NCBI GenBank assembly: GCA_023410645.1
Contig: JAEYPQ010000023.1
Coordinates: 1-64,000, forward strand
From: Bacillota bacterium
GTDB lineage: Bacteria > Bacillota > Clostridia > TANB77 > CAG-465
Direction: 5' to 3'
Length of the DNA: 64,000 nt
This document shows, in pieces, positions 7,893 through 18,202 of this stretch. The position numbers were made by a program, and so were the translations under genes. The notes under the pieces are model-generated. The model saw only the letters and a program-made list of their open reading frames with translations, did not search any database and was not told where the DNA came from. Every line of letters starts with the position of its first letter. Within the stretch, counting starts at the first letter, position 1.

Positions 7893-10800
7893 ATGGATAA
7901 AAAATACAAATTAAGTTTTCCACAAGAAAATATATTATTGGTTGAAAAGTTAAATACTAGATCATCTGTAAATACTATAACAGGTACAATAAAAATTGAT
8001 GATATATTTAACGAAGAATACTGTAAACTTGCAATAAATAAACTTCTTAAAAATAATGAATTATTAAGAATAAAAATTGTAGATGAAGTAAATGACTCAT
8101 ATCAAATAATTCAAGATTTTGAATATCAGGAAGTTGAGGTTTTAGATTTACAAAATTATTCAATTGAACAAATAAATGAGACTTTATCTAAAATTGGAAC
8201 TCAATCAATTAATTTAGAAAGTAAATTATTAATTGAGCCTAAGATTTTAAAATATTCAGATAATTGTGGCGCAATAGTTATAAAGATACATCATATCATA
8301 GCTGATGCATGGAGTCTTTATGAAATAGCAACAAAATTAAGGGAGTACTATATTGATGCTTTAAATAAAATCGAATCACGTGATAATTTCTCAGAAAGTT
8401 ATTTTGATTATATAGAATCTGAGAAGGAATATTGTAATTCTGAAAAATATGAGAATGATAAAATGTTTTGGAATGAATATCTGAATAATATTGGTAATCC
8501 AGTAAATATAAAAGATAAATCGATAAAAACTTCTAATAAAGCAAAGAGATTTTCTGCATCATTAGATTCTGAATTAAATGGATGTATAAATAATTATTGT
8601 AAGTCCAACGGAGTTTCAGTATATTCATTGTTTTTAGCTGCGATTTCAACATATATATATAGAGTTAGAAATGAAAAAGATATTATACTTGGTACACCAT
8701 TACTTAACAGATCTAATTTTAAAGAAAAGAATATGTTAGGTATGTTTATATCTACTTTACCTATTAGAATTAAAATAGATGAAAATATGAAATTTATGGA
8801 ACTAGTAAAAATGGTATCTAGTAATACTAAATCTATATTTAAACATCAAAAATATCCATATTATAAAATATTGGAAAATATACACAGTACTACCAATATA
8901 AAAGATAATTTATTTGATATAGTTTTATCATTTCAAAATGGAAAAGTTAAATATCAGGATCAAAATTTCAACATAGATTGGTTGTTCTCTGGAGATATTC
9001 AAAATAGTTTAGAAATACATATATTAGATCCACAAAGTACAGGAATATTAAAAATTAATTATGATTATTTGGTGGACTTATTTAGTGAAGTTGATATTAT
9101 GTATTTACATAGAAGAATAATTAGTATAATAAAAACTGCAATAAACGATGAAAATTATAATTTAAATGATATTAATATATTGGATAATTTAGAAGAAAAA
9201 ATGATATATAGTATTAATGAAAATAATATAGATTATCCATCTGATAAGAGTATAGTACAATTATTTGAAGAACAAGTTGCAAAGAACCCTAATAATATAG
9301 CGCTTAAATTTCAAAATACTAGCATGACTTATTATGAATTAAATAAAGAATCAAATAAATTGGCAAATTTTTTAAAGAATAAAATGGGAATATCAAGAAA
9401 TGATGTTGTATCTATAATTATTAATAGAGGCTTTAATATGATAATAAGTATTCTTGGAATATTAAAGGCTGGAGCATCATATTTGCCGATAGAACCAACA
9501 TTTCCAAAGGATAGAATAGATTACATTATTAAAGATAGTAATACTAAAATTATAATATGTTCTGATAATGTAAAATTAGACTATAATAATATACCAAAAA
9601 TAAACATAGATAATTATGAGTTTAGGAATACTGAAGACAATAATATTAATATTGTTAATGATATAGAAGACTCAATATATATAATGTATACTTCTGGAAC
9701 AACTGGAAAACCCAAAGGTGTGTTAATAACTCACAAAAATATAACTAATCTAATATTTTCAGTTATAAATCATCAAAACTTATATGAATGTAATGTATGG
9801 GGAAATTTTTCAACATATTCTTTTGATATATTTATTTTAGAGGCTATAGTTCCACTTGCAATTGGAAAACAAGTTGTAATTTTAGATGAAACGGAACAAA
9901 AGACCCCAAAGAATATGAAAGAATGTATTATAAAAAATCAAATTGATGTTATGAATATGACACCAACGAAATTTAAACTTTTACTTGAATATGATAAGGA
10001 AAATAATGCATTAATTGGATTAAAGAGATTGATGCTTGGAGGGGAAGTATTTCCAACTAATTATTATGATAAAATAAGAAAAAGAACTAATGCAATTATT
10101 TATAATGGATATGGACCAACTGAGACTACAGTGTGGTGTACTTCAAAGATATTAAAAGATCCTAATGATATAAATATAGGGGTACCGCTTCCAAATATAA
10201 AAGCATATATATTAGATGATAAAAATAAAATCTTACCACTTGGAATAACTGGTGAGTTATGTATTGGTGGAGATGGTGTCGGTAAAGGATATCATAATCG
10301 AGAAGAACTTACAAATCAAAGATTTATTGATACTGAATATGGAAAATTGTACAGAACTGGTGATTTGTGTTATTTGAATTACAACTGTGACATTAATTAT
10401 GTGGGAAGAAAAGATTCACAAGTAAAAATACATGGATTAAGAATAGAGATTGAAGAAATAGAAAATGTAATTAAGTCTTTTGATGGTATAAGCCAAGTAG
10501 CTGTTATTGTAAATGAAAATCAAAACTTATGTGTATATTTTACTTCAACCCAAGAAATTATAATTGAAGATTTAAAATCATACTTGAAGTCTAAATTACC
10601 TAATTATATGGTTCCAACTATGTATATGAAAATTGATAAATTTTATATTACTGATATAGGAAAATTGGATAAAAAAAGATTACCAAAATTTGAATTGAAT
10701 ATTGATTACAATAAATACATAAAACCTGAAACAAAAACAGAATTAATATTGGAAAAAAACTTAAAGGAAATATTAAAAGTAGATAAGATAAGTATTGATA

Positions 10801-13800
10801 AAGATTTAATTGAATTAGGACTTGATTCTCTAGGAACTATAAAATTAATATCCCTACTAAATAATATGGGAATTGATATTACTTATCAAGATATTTTCAA
10901 TAATTCTACTATTCATAGAATTGGTAAATTAATTGATGAAAATAAAAAAGTAAGTCATATAACCAAAGCTATTGAAAATAAGATTAATGCTCCTATTACT
11001 CCTGCTCAAAAGGGAATATTCATAAATTCATCAATGACTGAAAATAAAATGCTATATAATGTTCCTTTTGAAATAAAGTTTTCAAATAAAATTGATATAG
11101 AAAAATTGAAAAAGTCAATAGAGTCAGCTATATTAAAAAATAAGTCATTATTTACAAAATTTAAAATTGAAAATGATGAAATACATCAATACTTAGACTA
11201 TGATAAAAATTATAGGGTTGTCGAGCATAATGTAACTTATGATGAGTATTTACATACAAAAAATATATATGATAAGAGTTTTGAAATATTAGAAGACAGA
11301 TTATTTGATTTTAATATATATACTACTGAAAGAGCTATATATGCAATAGCAAATTTCCATCATATAATATTTGATGGTACATCAATATACATTTTTTTAA
11401 ATGACATCATAAATAGTTATAATGGATCTAAAATCAATGTAGATAAATGTGAATTAATCGAGGATTTAAATACAGAGGTTAGTGAAATTAAATATAATAC
11501 TGCAAAAAAATACTTTCTTGATGAATTTAGTGACGAATTACCAGTTAATTCATTACCACTTGATATGCCAAGATCAAAATTTAGATCGTTTAATGGTGAT
11601 AAAGTTAAATTAATTGTTGATGAGGATATTGTTGAAAAATTAAATATTTATTCTAGAAATAATAAAGTAACTATGAATAGTATATTTTTATCATTATTTA
11701 ATTTTACATTATCAAAGTACATGTATAATGAAGATATAATAATAGGAATTGCAGCAGATTCAAGGAGTTCAAAAAGACAGTTTAATTCTACGGGGATGTA
11801 TGTATCAACTTTACCTTTTAGAACAAAAATAAATTTTGAAGATAAATGTTTAGAATATATAAAAAGTATTCAGAATAAATTAATATCCACTTTAGATAAT
11901 ATTTCATATAGTTATGATGACCTTATAAAGGAACTAAATATACCAAGGGACTCTGCAAGAAATCCATTGTTTGATGTAATGTTTGTGTATCAAAATTCTG
12001 GAATACCAGAAGTTACCTTAGAAAATGAAACTGTTGAAATATCACCAATTTATTATAATACTTCAAAATTTGATTTAACTTGCGAAATACTTCCTAATGA
12101 TAATATAATTGAAATAAATATTGAATATTGTAGAGATTTATTTTTTAGAGAAACAATAGAAAGATTTTGTGAAAATTACTTAAACTCAATTAGATGTATA
12201 ATAAATAATGAAAAATTATTATTAGAAGATATAGATATTATTTCTGATTATGAAAAAAATAAAATCTTAAACGAGTTCAATAATTCTAGTGTAAAGTATG
12301 ATGATAAACTAAATATAGTAGAGATATTTGAAAACCAGGTAAAGATAAATCCAAACTCTATTGCAGTAGTATCTGAGAATAATAGTTTAACTTATACTGA
12401 ACTTAATGAAAAATCAAATATTGTAGCGCATAATTTAATAAAAAATGGTGTTAAAAAAGGTGACATGATTTGCATAATGGTAGATAAATCATTAGAGGTA
12501 ATGGTAGGAATACTTGGAATACTAAAAGCTGGAGCTGTGTATGTACCAATTGAAATTGATTGTCCACCATCAAGAATTAAATATATAATTGAGGATACAA
12601 AATCAAAATATATATTAACATCTAATAAAAATAAAATTGATTCTAGTCAATGTACATTAATAGATATAACAATAGATAAAAGTGAAATATTTAAGGATGG
12701 CAATAAGCATAATTTAGCAATAAGCATAAATTCTAACGATAATGCATATGTCATGTATACTTCTGGTACAACAGGTAAGCCAAAAGGCGTAATTATTACT
12801 CATAAGAATGTAGTTAGTTTAATTCAAAATACCAATTACATAAAATTAGAAAAAGATGACAGAATACTTCAAACAGGATCTTTAGCTTTTGATGCAACTA
12901 CATTTGAATATTACTCTGCACTATTTAATTCACTACCTCTTTACTTTATGAAGAAATCCAATTTACTTGATTTAGAGAAATTTGAAGATTTTGTTATTAA
13001 GAATAAAATTACTGTAATATTTTTAACTACTCAATTATTTAATCAGATAGTAGAGTATAATCCTTTAGTATTTTCAAATGTTAGAGTTATACTTACTGGT
13101 GGTGAAATACATTCAATAAAACATTTAAATGTTGTTCTTCAAAAATGCAAAAATTTAAATTTAAGTAATGTATATGGACCTACTGAAAACACTACGTTTT
13201 CTACTTATTATCCTATAAAAGATAAAGTGAATAAAAATGTACCAATTGGTAAACCAATTGCTAATAAAACATGTTATATTGTTGATAAATGTAATAAGCT
13301 ATGTCCAATAAATGTACCAGGTGAATTAGTAGTTGGCGGCGATGGTGTTGCAAATGGATATTTAAACAAGCCAGAAGTCACAAAGGATAAATTTATTAAA
13401 AATATATTCTCTAATGACGGTAATATATTATATAGGACAGGAGATTTATCTAGGTATTATAGTGATGGAAATATAGATTTTATTGGAAGAATTGACACAC
13501 AAATAAAGATTAGAGGATTTAGAATAGAACCTGATGAAATTAGCCATAAAATGTTAGAAAATAAAAATATAAAAGATGCAGTTATAATTTTAGAAAAAAT
13601 AAAAAATAATAAAGTATTAGTTGCATATTACACTTCAGATGAAATTATTGAAGAAGAGTATTTATCTAAAGAATTAAAAAAATATTTTAATAATTATATG
13701 ATACCATCTTATTTTATAAAAGTAGATAAGATTCCTATGAATTCCAATGGTAAAGTAAATAAAAGTGAATTAAATATTATTTTTAAAAAATATTTAATAA

Positions 13801-15308
13801 AAAGAAATAAATCTAAGAAAAATACTAGTTTATCAGGTATATACTTGGATATATATAAACTTTTCAAAGAAACTTTAAAAAAAGATAATATTGATATTAA
13901 TGATAACTTCTTTGAAATAGGAGGAGATTCGTTAAATGCTATAAATTTAGTTACCAAAGCAATTTCAAAGAATATAAAAATAACATATTCAGATATATTT
14001 AAATATCCAAGTATTAAAGAGTTAGGAGATAAGTTAAATAATATTGATATTGAAGATAAAAATTTAACAAATGAAATTAAATCTTTAGATTATACTAAAA
14101 TAAATAATTTACTTAATGGAAATGAATATAATAGCCCAAAAATTAAGGTACTTAAGGGACTTGGAAATGTACTTTTAACAGGTGTAACAGGATTTTTAGG
14201 AGCTCATGTTTTAGACTCATTTATGAAACTTGAAAAAGGAAAAATATATTGTATAATTAGAGAAAGAAATAATGTTAATGTTTATGAAAGATTAAAATCT
14301 ACACTTAAGTTTTTCTTTGGAAATAAATATGATAATGAAATTGGGAATAGAATATTTGTAATTGAAGGTGATATTACACAAGAACAATTTGTAAAAGATG
14401 AAAATGAATTTGAAATGATAAAAAGTAATATTGATACGATTATAAATTGTGCAGCATGTGTTAAGCATTTCGGTGATGTAAATTTATTTAAAAAAATAAA
14501 TGTTGACGTTGTAGAAAATTTGGTTAATTTCAGTGTAAATTATAAAAAAAGAATAATACACATATCAACTTTAAGTGTATCTGGAAATCTTTTAGAAGCT
14601 GGACAATTAGAACAGGAAAGTTTACCACCTGATACTAAATATGATGAAAAAATGTTTTACATTGGTCAAAATTTGGATAATGTTTATGCATATACAAAGT
14701 TTTTAGGTGAAAAAGTTGTATATGATGCCATTATAGATAAGAAACTTGATGGTATGGTTATGAGGATGGGAAATCTAACTGGAAGAACTAATGATGGAAA
14801 GTTTCAACCTAATGTTGAAGAAAATGCATTCGCAAATAGGTTAAAATCTATGTTATCTTTTAAAGTAATTCCGGATAATATACTTAAATTGTATCTAGAA
14901 TTTACGCCTATTGATTATGCATCTGAAGCAGTAATATTACTTTCTAGGGTTAAATGTAAATATAGTGTATTTCACTTATTTAATCATAATCATGCTAATA
15001 TGATTTTTATAGACAAAGTACTTAATAATATGAACATAAATTTAGAGCATATTAGCAAAAACAAAATGTCAGAAATTATAAAAGAATATTCTAGCAATTC
15101 TAAAAAGAGTAAAGAACTAAATGGAATAATTTTAGATATAAATAAAAATAATGAATTAGAATATAGCACTAACATTATAGTTAAATCTGATTTTACAATA
15201 AATATTTTACATGATCTTGGTTTTAATTGGCCTACAATAGATGAAGAATATGTTGTAAAATATCTAAAATATTTATTCGATGTTGGTTTTTTGAAAATGG
15301 AGGATTAA
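7893..15308 (+). CDS. Two-module nonribosomal peptide synthetase with terminal reductase (C-A-T-C-A-T-R)
   Basis: This 2471-residue protein begins with a condensation domain (HHIIADAW at 133-140), then A1 (YTSGTTGKPKG from 599), carrier T1 (LGLDSL, Ser979), condensation 2 (HHIIFDG from 1156), A2 (YTSGTTGKPKG from 1622), carrier T2 (GGDSL, Ser2013) and a thioester reductase (TGVTGFLG near 2096-2103; Tyr2265-x3-Lys2269). The reductase should release a dipeptide aldehyde with NAD(P)H. Starting with a C domain suggests an N-acylated product. Aligning to GrsA by eye, the A1 code is about DILNMGGVWK (glycine-like, weak) and the A2 code about DAFFLGVTFK (Val/Ile-like). Related gut clostridial synthetases make peptide aldehydes and pyrazinones. 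A histidine kinase follows after 4 bases; no phosphopantetheinyl transferase is nearby. Confidence 0.95.
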   Translation: MDKKYKLSFPQENILLVEKLNTRSSVNTITGTIKIDDIFNEEYCKLAINKLLKNNELLRIKIVDEVNDSYQIIQDFEYQEVEVLDLQNYSIEQINETLSKIGTQSINLESKLLIEPKILKYSDNCGAIVIKIHHIIADAWSLYEIATKLREYYIDALNKIESRDNFSESYFDYIESEKEYCNSEKYENDKMFWNEYLNNIGNPVNIKDKSIKTSNKAKRFSASLDSELNGCINNYCKSNGVSVYSLFLAAISTYIYRVRNEKDIILGTPLLNRSNFKEKNMLGMFISTLPIRIKIDENMKFMELVKMVSSNTKSIFKHQKYPYYKILENIHSTTNIKDNLFDIVLSFQNGKVKYQDQNFNIDWLFSGDIQNSLEIHILDPQSTGILKINYDYLVDLFSEVDIMYLHRRIISIIKTAINDENYNLNDINILDNLEEKMIYSINENNIDYPSDKSIVQLFEEQVAKNPNNIALKFQNTSMTYYELNKESNKLANFLKNKMGISRNDVVSIIINRGFNMIISILGILKAGASYLPIEPTFPKDRIDYIIKDSNTKIIICSDNVKLDYNNIPKINIDNYEFRNTEDNNINIVNDIEDSIYIMYTSGTTGKPKGVLITHKNITNLIFSVINHQNLYECNVWGNFSTYSFDIFILEAIVPLAIGKQVVILDETEQKTPKNMKECIIKNQIDVMNMTPTKFKLLLEYDKENNALIGLKRLMLGGEVFPTNYYDKIRKRTNAIIYNGYGPTETTVWCTSKILKDPNDINIGVPLPNIKAYILDDKNKILPLGITGELCIGGDGVGKGYHNREELTNQRFIDTEYGKLYRTGDLCYLNYNCDINYVGRKDSQVKIHGLRIEIEEIENVIKSFDGISQVAVIVNENQNLCVYFTSTQEIIIEDLKSYLKSKLPNYMVPTMYMKIDKFYITDIGKLDKKRLPKFELNIDYNKYIKPETKTELILEKNLKEILKVDKISIDKDLIELGLDSLGTIKLISLLNNMGIDITYQDIFNNSTIHRIGKLIDENKKVSHITKAIENKINAPITPAQKGIFINSSMTENKMLYNVPFEIKFSNKIDIEKLKKSIESAILKNKSLFTKFKIENDEIHQYLDYDKNYRVVEHNVTYDEYLHTKNIYDKSFEILEDRLFDFNIYTTERAIYAIANFHHIIFDGTSIYIFLNDIINSYNGSKINVDKCELIEDLNTEVSEIKYNTAKKYFLDEFSDELPVNSLPLDMPRSKFRSFNGDKVKLIVDEDIVEKLNIYSRNNKVTMNSIFLSLFNFTLSKYMYNEDIIIGIAADSRSSKRQFNSTGMYVSTLPFRTKINFEDKCLEYIKSIQNKLISTLDNISYSYDDLIKELNIPRDSARNPLFDVMFVYQNSGIPEVTLENETVEISPIYYNTSKFDLTCEILPNDNIIEINIEYCRDLFFRETIERFCENYLNSIRCIINNEKLLLEDIDIISDYEKNKILNEFNNSSVKYDDKLNIVEIFENQVKINPNSIAVVSENNSLTYTELNEKSNIVAHNLIKNGVKKGDMICIMVDKSLEVMVGILGILKAGAVYVPIEIDCPPSRIKYIIEDTKSKYILTSNKNKIDSSQCTLIDITIDKSEIFKDGNKHNLAISINSNDNAYVMYTSGTTGKPKGVIITHKNVVSLIQNTNYIKLEKDDRILQTGSLAFDATTFEYYSALFNSLPLYFMKKSNLLDLEKFEDFVIKNKITVIFLTTQLFNQIVEYNPLVFSNVRVILTGGEIHSIKHLNVVLQKCKNLNLSNVYGPTENTTFSTYYPIKDKVNKNVPIGKPIANKTCYIVDKCNKLCPINVPGELVVGGDGVANGYLNKPEVTKDKFIKNIFSNDGNILYRTGDLSRYYSDGNIDFIGRIDTQIKIRGFRIEPDEISHKMLENKNIKDAVIILEKIKNNKVLVAYYTSDEIIEEEYLSKELKKYFNNYMIPSYFIKVDKIPMNSNGKVNKSELNIIFKKYLIKRNKSKKNTSLSGIYLDIYKLFKETLKKDNIDINDNFFEIGGDSLNAINLVTKAISKNIKITYSDIFKYPSIKELGDKLNNIDIEDKNLTNEIKSLDYTKINNLLNGNEYNSPKIKVLKGLGNVLLTGVTGFLGAHVLDSFMKLEKGKIYCIIRERNNVNVYERLKSTLKFFFGNKYDNEIGNRIFVIEGDITQEQFVKDENEFEMIKSNIDTIINCAACVKHFGDVNLFKKINVDVVENLVNFSVNYKKRIIHISTLSVSGNLLEAGQLEQESLPPDTKYDEKMFYIGQNLDNVYAYTKFLGEKVVYDAIIDKKLDGMVMRMGNLTGRTNDGKFQPNVEENAFANRLKSMLSFKVIPDNILKLYLEFTPIDYASEAVILLSRVKCKYSVFHLFNHNHANMIFIDKVLNNMNINLEHISKNKMSEIIKEYSSNSKKSKELNGIILDINKNNELEYSTNIIVKSDFTINILHDLGFNWPTIDEEYVVKYLKYLFDVGFLKMED

Positions 15309-15312
15309 ATAT

Positions 15313-17082
15313 ATGAAAAGTACATTATTGATATTAGTAATATCTTTATTTACAGTTATATTTGTCATAGATGGCATACATAGGAAAAAAAGAAAAAACG
15401 ATCTAGATAAGCAGTTTATACTTTTAAATGTTACTTTAATTATAGATTTAATAGGTTTAATATTACAAATACTTTTTAAAAATACCAATATACATCCAGT
15501 ATACTTTGATTATATAACATATATTGGTGGAGTATTTATACCTGTTATATTTATGAATATATCTTTATTATATCTTAATCCTGATAAATTTAAAAATAAA
15601 TTAAAATATTTATTTATTATACCAACAATAAGTTTACTTGGACTTTTTACTAATGATATACATCACTTGTTTTATAAAGTTTATTCAGTTAATATGACTG
15701 ATACAGTTGTTGGACCTTTATTTTATATGTATTCATTATATTCATATACTTTAATATTTTTGGCTATTGTTATATTAATAGTAACATCTATGAAAAAGTC
15801 TGGTTTTTTCTCAATCCAGACAGCACTTATGATATTTGGTGGTTTAGCTCCCGTTTTAATTAATATACTTGGAACCTTAAGAATAATTCCTATGACAATT
15901 TATGTTACACCAATTATGTTTATTGTCACATCAATATGCTATTCTTTAGCAATTTTTAGGTATAAAGCTTTAAATATAACACCTATTGCATTTAAAACAA
16001 TAATAGATACCATGTCAGATGCTTATGTAGTAATATCTAATGATGGGACAATAGCAGATTGTAATAAAACTTTTAGAAATAAATTTAATGAAGTTTTAAA
16101 GATTACAAATGATGATAATTTATTTTCAACTTTATATAATGATAAATTAATAAATGTATCTGAATTGAAAGCTGATATAGAAAAAACTAGAACTGAAAGT
16201 ATAATTATAACTAAGGAATATCATATTGTAACTAATAATTTCAATAGATATTTTGAGGTTGATATTCATCCAATAGGAACAGCTGAAAAATCAAACGAAT
16301 ATGTTGGTACACTTTTATTGTTTAAAGATATAACTCAGCATAAAGAAGATATACAATCAATTCAAGAAAAACAGGATATAATTATAAAGCAAGAGCAACT
16401 TGTTTCAATCGGTGAACTTGCTGGTGGGGTTGCACATGATATAAACACTCCTATATCTGCAATAAAAACTGGAATATTAATGCTAAATGAGATGAGCGGT
16501 GAAAGAACTGAAAGTGAAAAAAATATTTTGCAAAGAATGGATAATTGTGCAACTAAGATAATTAATATAGTTAATAGTATGAGAAATCAAATTAGAAATC
16601 TTGGTGGAGATACTAATGTTGAATTTAAAATTAGTAATGTTGTAAATGATATTAAGATAATTACTTATCATGAAGTATTTAAAAACAAATCAGAGGTTAT
16701 AATAGACATTCAAGAAGATGTTTCAATTACTGGTGATCCGACAAAATTAGGACAGGTATTAACAAATCTTGTTGTAAATGCTGCTCAAGCCTATGATGAA
16801 AAAGGTGGAAAAATTGAAATTATCGTATCTAATGAAGACAATATGGCATTAATTGAAGTAAACGATTATGCTGGGGGTATTGATGAGAATATAATGCCAT
16901 ATGTATTCAAGAATATACTTACTACTAAAGGAACAAACGGAACAGGACTTGGACTTTATCTAGCATATTCTGTTATAAAGGGTAATTTTAATGGTGAGTT
17001 ATCGTTCGATACTAAAAAAGGTGTGGGAACAACATTTAAAATAAAGATTCCTATGACACAAAATTTTGAAAATAAACAGTAA
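15313..17082 (+). CDS. Membrane sensor histidine kinase with 7TM input and PAS domains
   Basis: The first ~225 of 589 residues hold about seven hydrophobic segments of the 7TM histidine-kinase input type. A PAS domain (about 230-345; YVVISNDGTIADCNK) follows, then the phosphoacceptor helix with His375 in GGVAHDINTPI and a GHKL ATPase domain (N-box Asn near 489, NDYAGGID, GTGLGLYL). No response regulator is encoded nearby, so it is an orphan kinase. It lies 4 bases after the NRPS stop and must share its transcript. It may sense the NRPS product, a precursor or membrane state; this is inference from position. Confidence 0.93.
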   Translation: MKSTLLILVISLFTVIFVIDGIHRKKRKNDLDKQFILLNVTLIIDLIGLILQILFKNTNIHPVYFDYITYIGGVFIPVIFMNISLLYLNPDKFKNKLKYLFIIPTISLLGLFTNDIHHLFYKVYSVNMTDTVVGPLFYMYSLYSYTLIFLAIVILIVTSMKKSGFFSIQTALMIFGGLAPVLINILGTLRIIPMTIYVTPIMFIVTSICYSLAIFRYKALNITPIAFKTIIDTMSDAYVVISNDGTIADCNKTFRNKFNEVLKITNDDNLFSTLYNDKLINVSELKADIEKTRTESIIITKEYHIVTNNFNRYFEVDIHPIGTAEKSNEYVGTLLLFKDITQHKEDIQSIQEKQDIIIKQEQLVSIGELAGGVAHDINTPISAIKTGILMLNEMSGERTESEKNILQRMDNCATKIINIVNSMRNQIRNLGGDTNVEFKISNVVNDIKIITYHEVFKNKSEVIIDIQEDVSITGDPTKLGQVLTNLVVNAAQAYDEKGGKIEIIVSNEDNMALIEVNDYAGGIDENIMPYVFKNILTTKGTNGTGLGLYLAYSVIKGNFNGELSFDTKKGVGTTFKIKIPMTQNFENKQ

Positions 17083-17086
17083 TAAT

Positions 17087-17121
17087 AAAAGATAGTAAAT
17101 ATTATTTATTTACTATCTTTT
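17087..17121. terminator. Bidirectional terminator between kinase gene and nth
   Basis: AAAAGATAGTAAA (17087-17099) pairs with TTTACTATCTTTT (17109-17121), with AT-rich tails on both sides. It overlaps the 3' end of nth. Confidence 0.85.
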
Positions 17122-17798
17122 ACTTCATTTTTAGGGCATAATTCTTTTATTGGACATATATCACATTTAGGTTTTCTTGCAATGCAAATAGCTCTCCCAT
17201 GATATACTAATATATGATTTACTTTGTTCCAGTATTTTCTATCAAATTTTCTAATTAAATCTTGCTCTATTTTCTTAGGGGTATTGCTATTAGAAAAGCC
17301 AATTCTCTTGGATAATCGTGTAACATGTGTATCAACTGCAATACCTTGTACAATATTAAAGCACTCCTGCAAAATTATATTACTGGATTTTCTACCAATT
17401 CCCTTTAAAGTACACAAACTCTCCATAGTATTTGGAACATTTCCATCAAAATTTTCAACTATTATTTTAGCAGTTTCAGATATACTTTTAGATTTATTAA
17501 AGTAAAATCCACAAGGTTTTATAATTTTTTGAATTTCTTCTAATGGAGCTTCACTTAATGAATATACATCACTAAACTTGTTAAGAAGAATAGGTACTAT
17601 TTGATTAACTCTTTCATCAGTACACTGTGCGGCAAGAATTAATGCCACTACAAGCTCAATTGGAGTTGTGTAGTCTAAACTACATTTAGCATCTGGATAA
17701 TTAAATTCAAGTATTTTTATTATTTCCAAACAATCCTTTTTATTTTTATCTACATATTTTTGTTTTTTAACTATTTCATTTTTCAAATCACTCACCAC
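17106..17798 (-). CDS. nth: Endonuclease III (base-excision repair glycosylase/lyase)
   Basis: A 230-residue HhH-GPD DNA glycosylase that removes oxidised pyrimidines and nicks the abasic site. Visible are the helix-hairpin-helix LKGIGRKSSNII with the catalytic Lys, the catalytic Asp in VDTHVTRLS, and a C-terminal iron-sulfur loop with C-x6-C-x2-C-x5-C spacing (CIARKPKCDICPIKELC). The start is GTG 17798, or the next GTG at 17795; no strong ribosome site is visible. It is about 15 residues longer at the N-terminus than the E. coli enzyme. Confidence 0.95.
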   Translation of the reverse strand: MVSDLKNEIVKKQKYVDKNKKDCLEIIKILEFNYPDAKCSLDYTTPIELVVALILAAQCTDERVNQIVPILLNKFSDVYSLSEAPLEEIQKIIKPCGFYFNKSKSISETAKIIVENFDGNVPNTMESLCTLKGIGRKSSNIILQECFNIVQGIAVDTHVTRLSKRIGFSNSNTPKKIEQDLIRKFDRKYWNKVNHILVYHGRAICIARKPKCDICPIKELCPKNEVKDSK

Positions 17799-17874
17799 TC
17801 ATATAAAATAAACATATTATATAATAAATATTTTACAATATTTTTGTCCATTTGTCAAAAGGGGGGAGTAGAAA

Positions 17875-18027
17875 ATGTTTTTTGGAGCTTTTAGAAAGAC
17901 AATAGGTATGTTTTTGATAGCATTCGGACTTGGAGTAGCGATAACGATTTTACTCCCTGTATGGTGCTGGATAGTAATTGTAGCAATAGCATTAGCAGTA
18001 CTTGGTATAACTTGGTTATTTTGCTAA
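17875..18027 (+). CDS. Small two-helix membrane protein (50 aa)
   Basis: The 50-residue product starts MFFGAFRKTIGMFLIAFG and has two hydrophobic segments separated by a PVWCW turn, ending WLFC. A strong ribosome site (GGGGGGAG) precedes ATG 17875. The next gene, a SpoVM-like peptide, starts 14 bases later, so the pair forms a small operon and this gene may also act in sporulation. I do not recognise a named family with certainty. Confidence 0.75.
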   Translation: MFFGAFRKTIGMFLIAFGLGVAITILLPVWCWIVIVAIALAVLGITWLFC

Positions 18028-18041
18028 AGGAGGTAAAAGAT

Positions 18042-18110
18042 ATGAAAATAGTAGTATATCAACCTGGAAAATTTATGAGGATGATACTTAAAACTTTATT
18101 CAAAATATAA
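18042..18110 (+). CDS. spoVM: SpoVM-like sporulation peptide (22 aa)
   Basis: The encoded peptide reads MKIVVYQPGKFMRMILKTL and ends FKI, 22 residues. It has the SpoVM layout: MK, a short polar/hydrophobic strand, a Pro near position 8-9, KF, then an amphipathic helix (B. subtilis: MKFYTIKLPKFLGGIVRAML). A near-perfect ribosome site, AAAGGAGGT, precedes it and a strong terminator follows. In B. subtilis spoVM lies directly beside rpmB; here rpmB is the next gene, convergent. SpoVM sits on the curved forespore membrane and recruits SpoIVA, which is encoded about 3.3 kb away. The exact alignment at the Pro is shifted by one residue. Confidence 0.75.
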   Translation: MKIVVYQPGKFMRMILKTLFKI

Positions 18111-18115
18111 CATAT

Positions 18116-18145
18116 ACTCGTCTATGTTAGTAGACGAGTTTCTTA
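18116..18145 (+). terminator. Terminator after the spoVM-like gene
   Basis: ACTCGTCTA (18116-18124) pairs with TAGACGAGT (18131-18139), followed by TTTCTTAA. Confidence 0.85.
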
Positions 18146-18147
18146 AA

Positions 18148-18184
18148 TCAAAAATAGATACTAATCACACAGATTAGTATCTAT
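18148..18184 (-). terminator. Terminator of rpmB
   Basis: ATAGATACTAATC (18154-18166) pairs with GATTAGTATCTAT (18172-18184); read on the minus strand it is followed by TTTTGATTT. Confidence 0.8.
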
Positions 18185-18202
18185 AAAAATATCTATTTTT
18201 AA

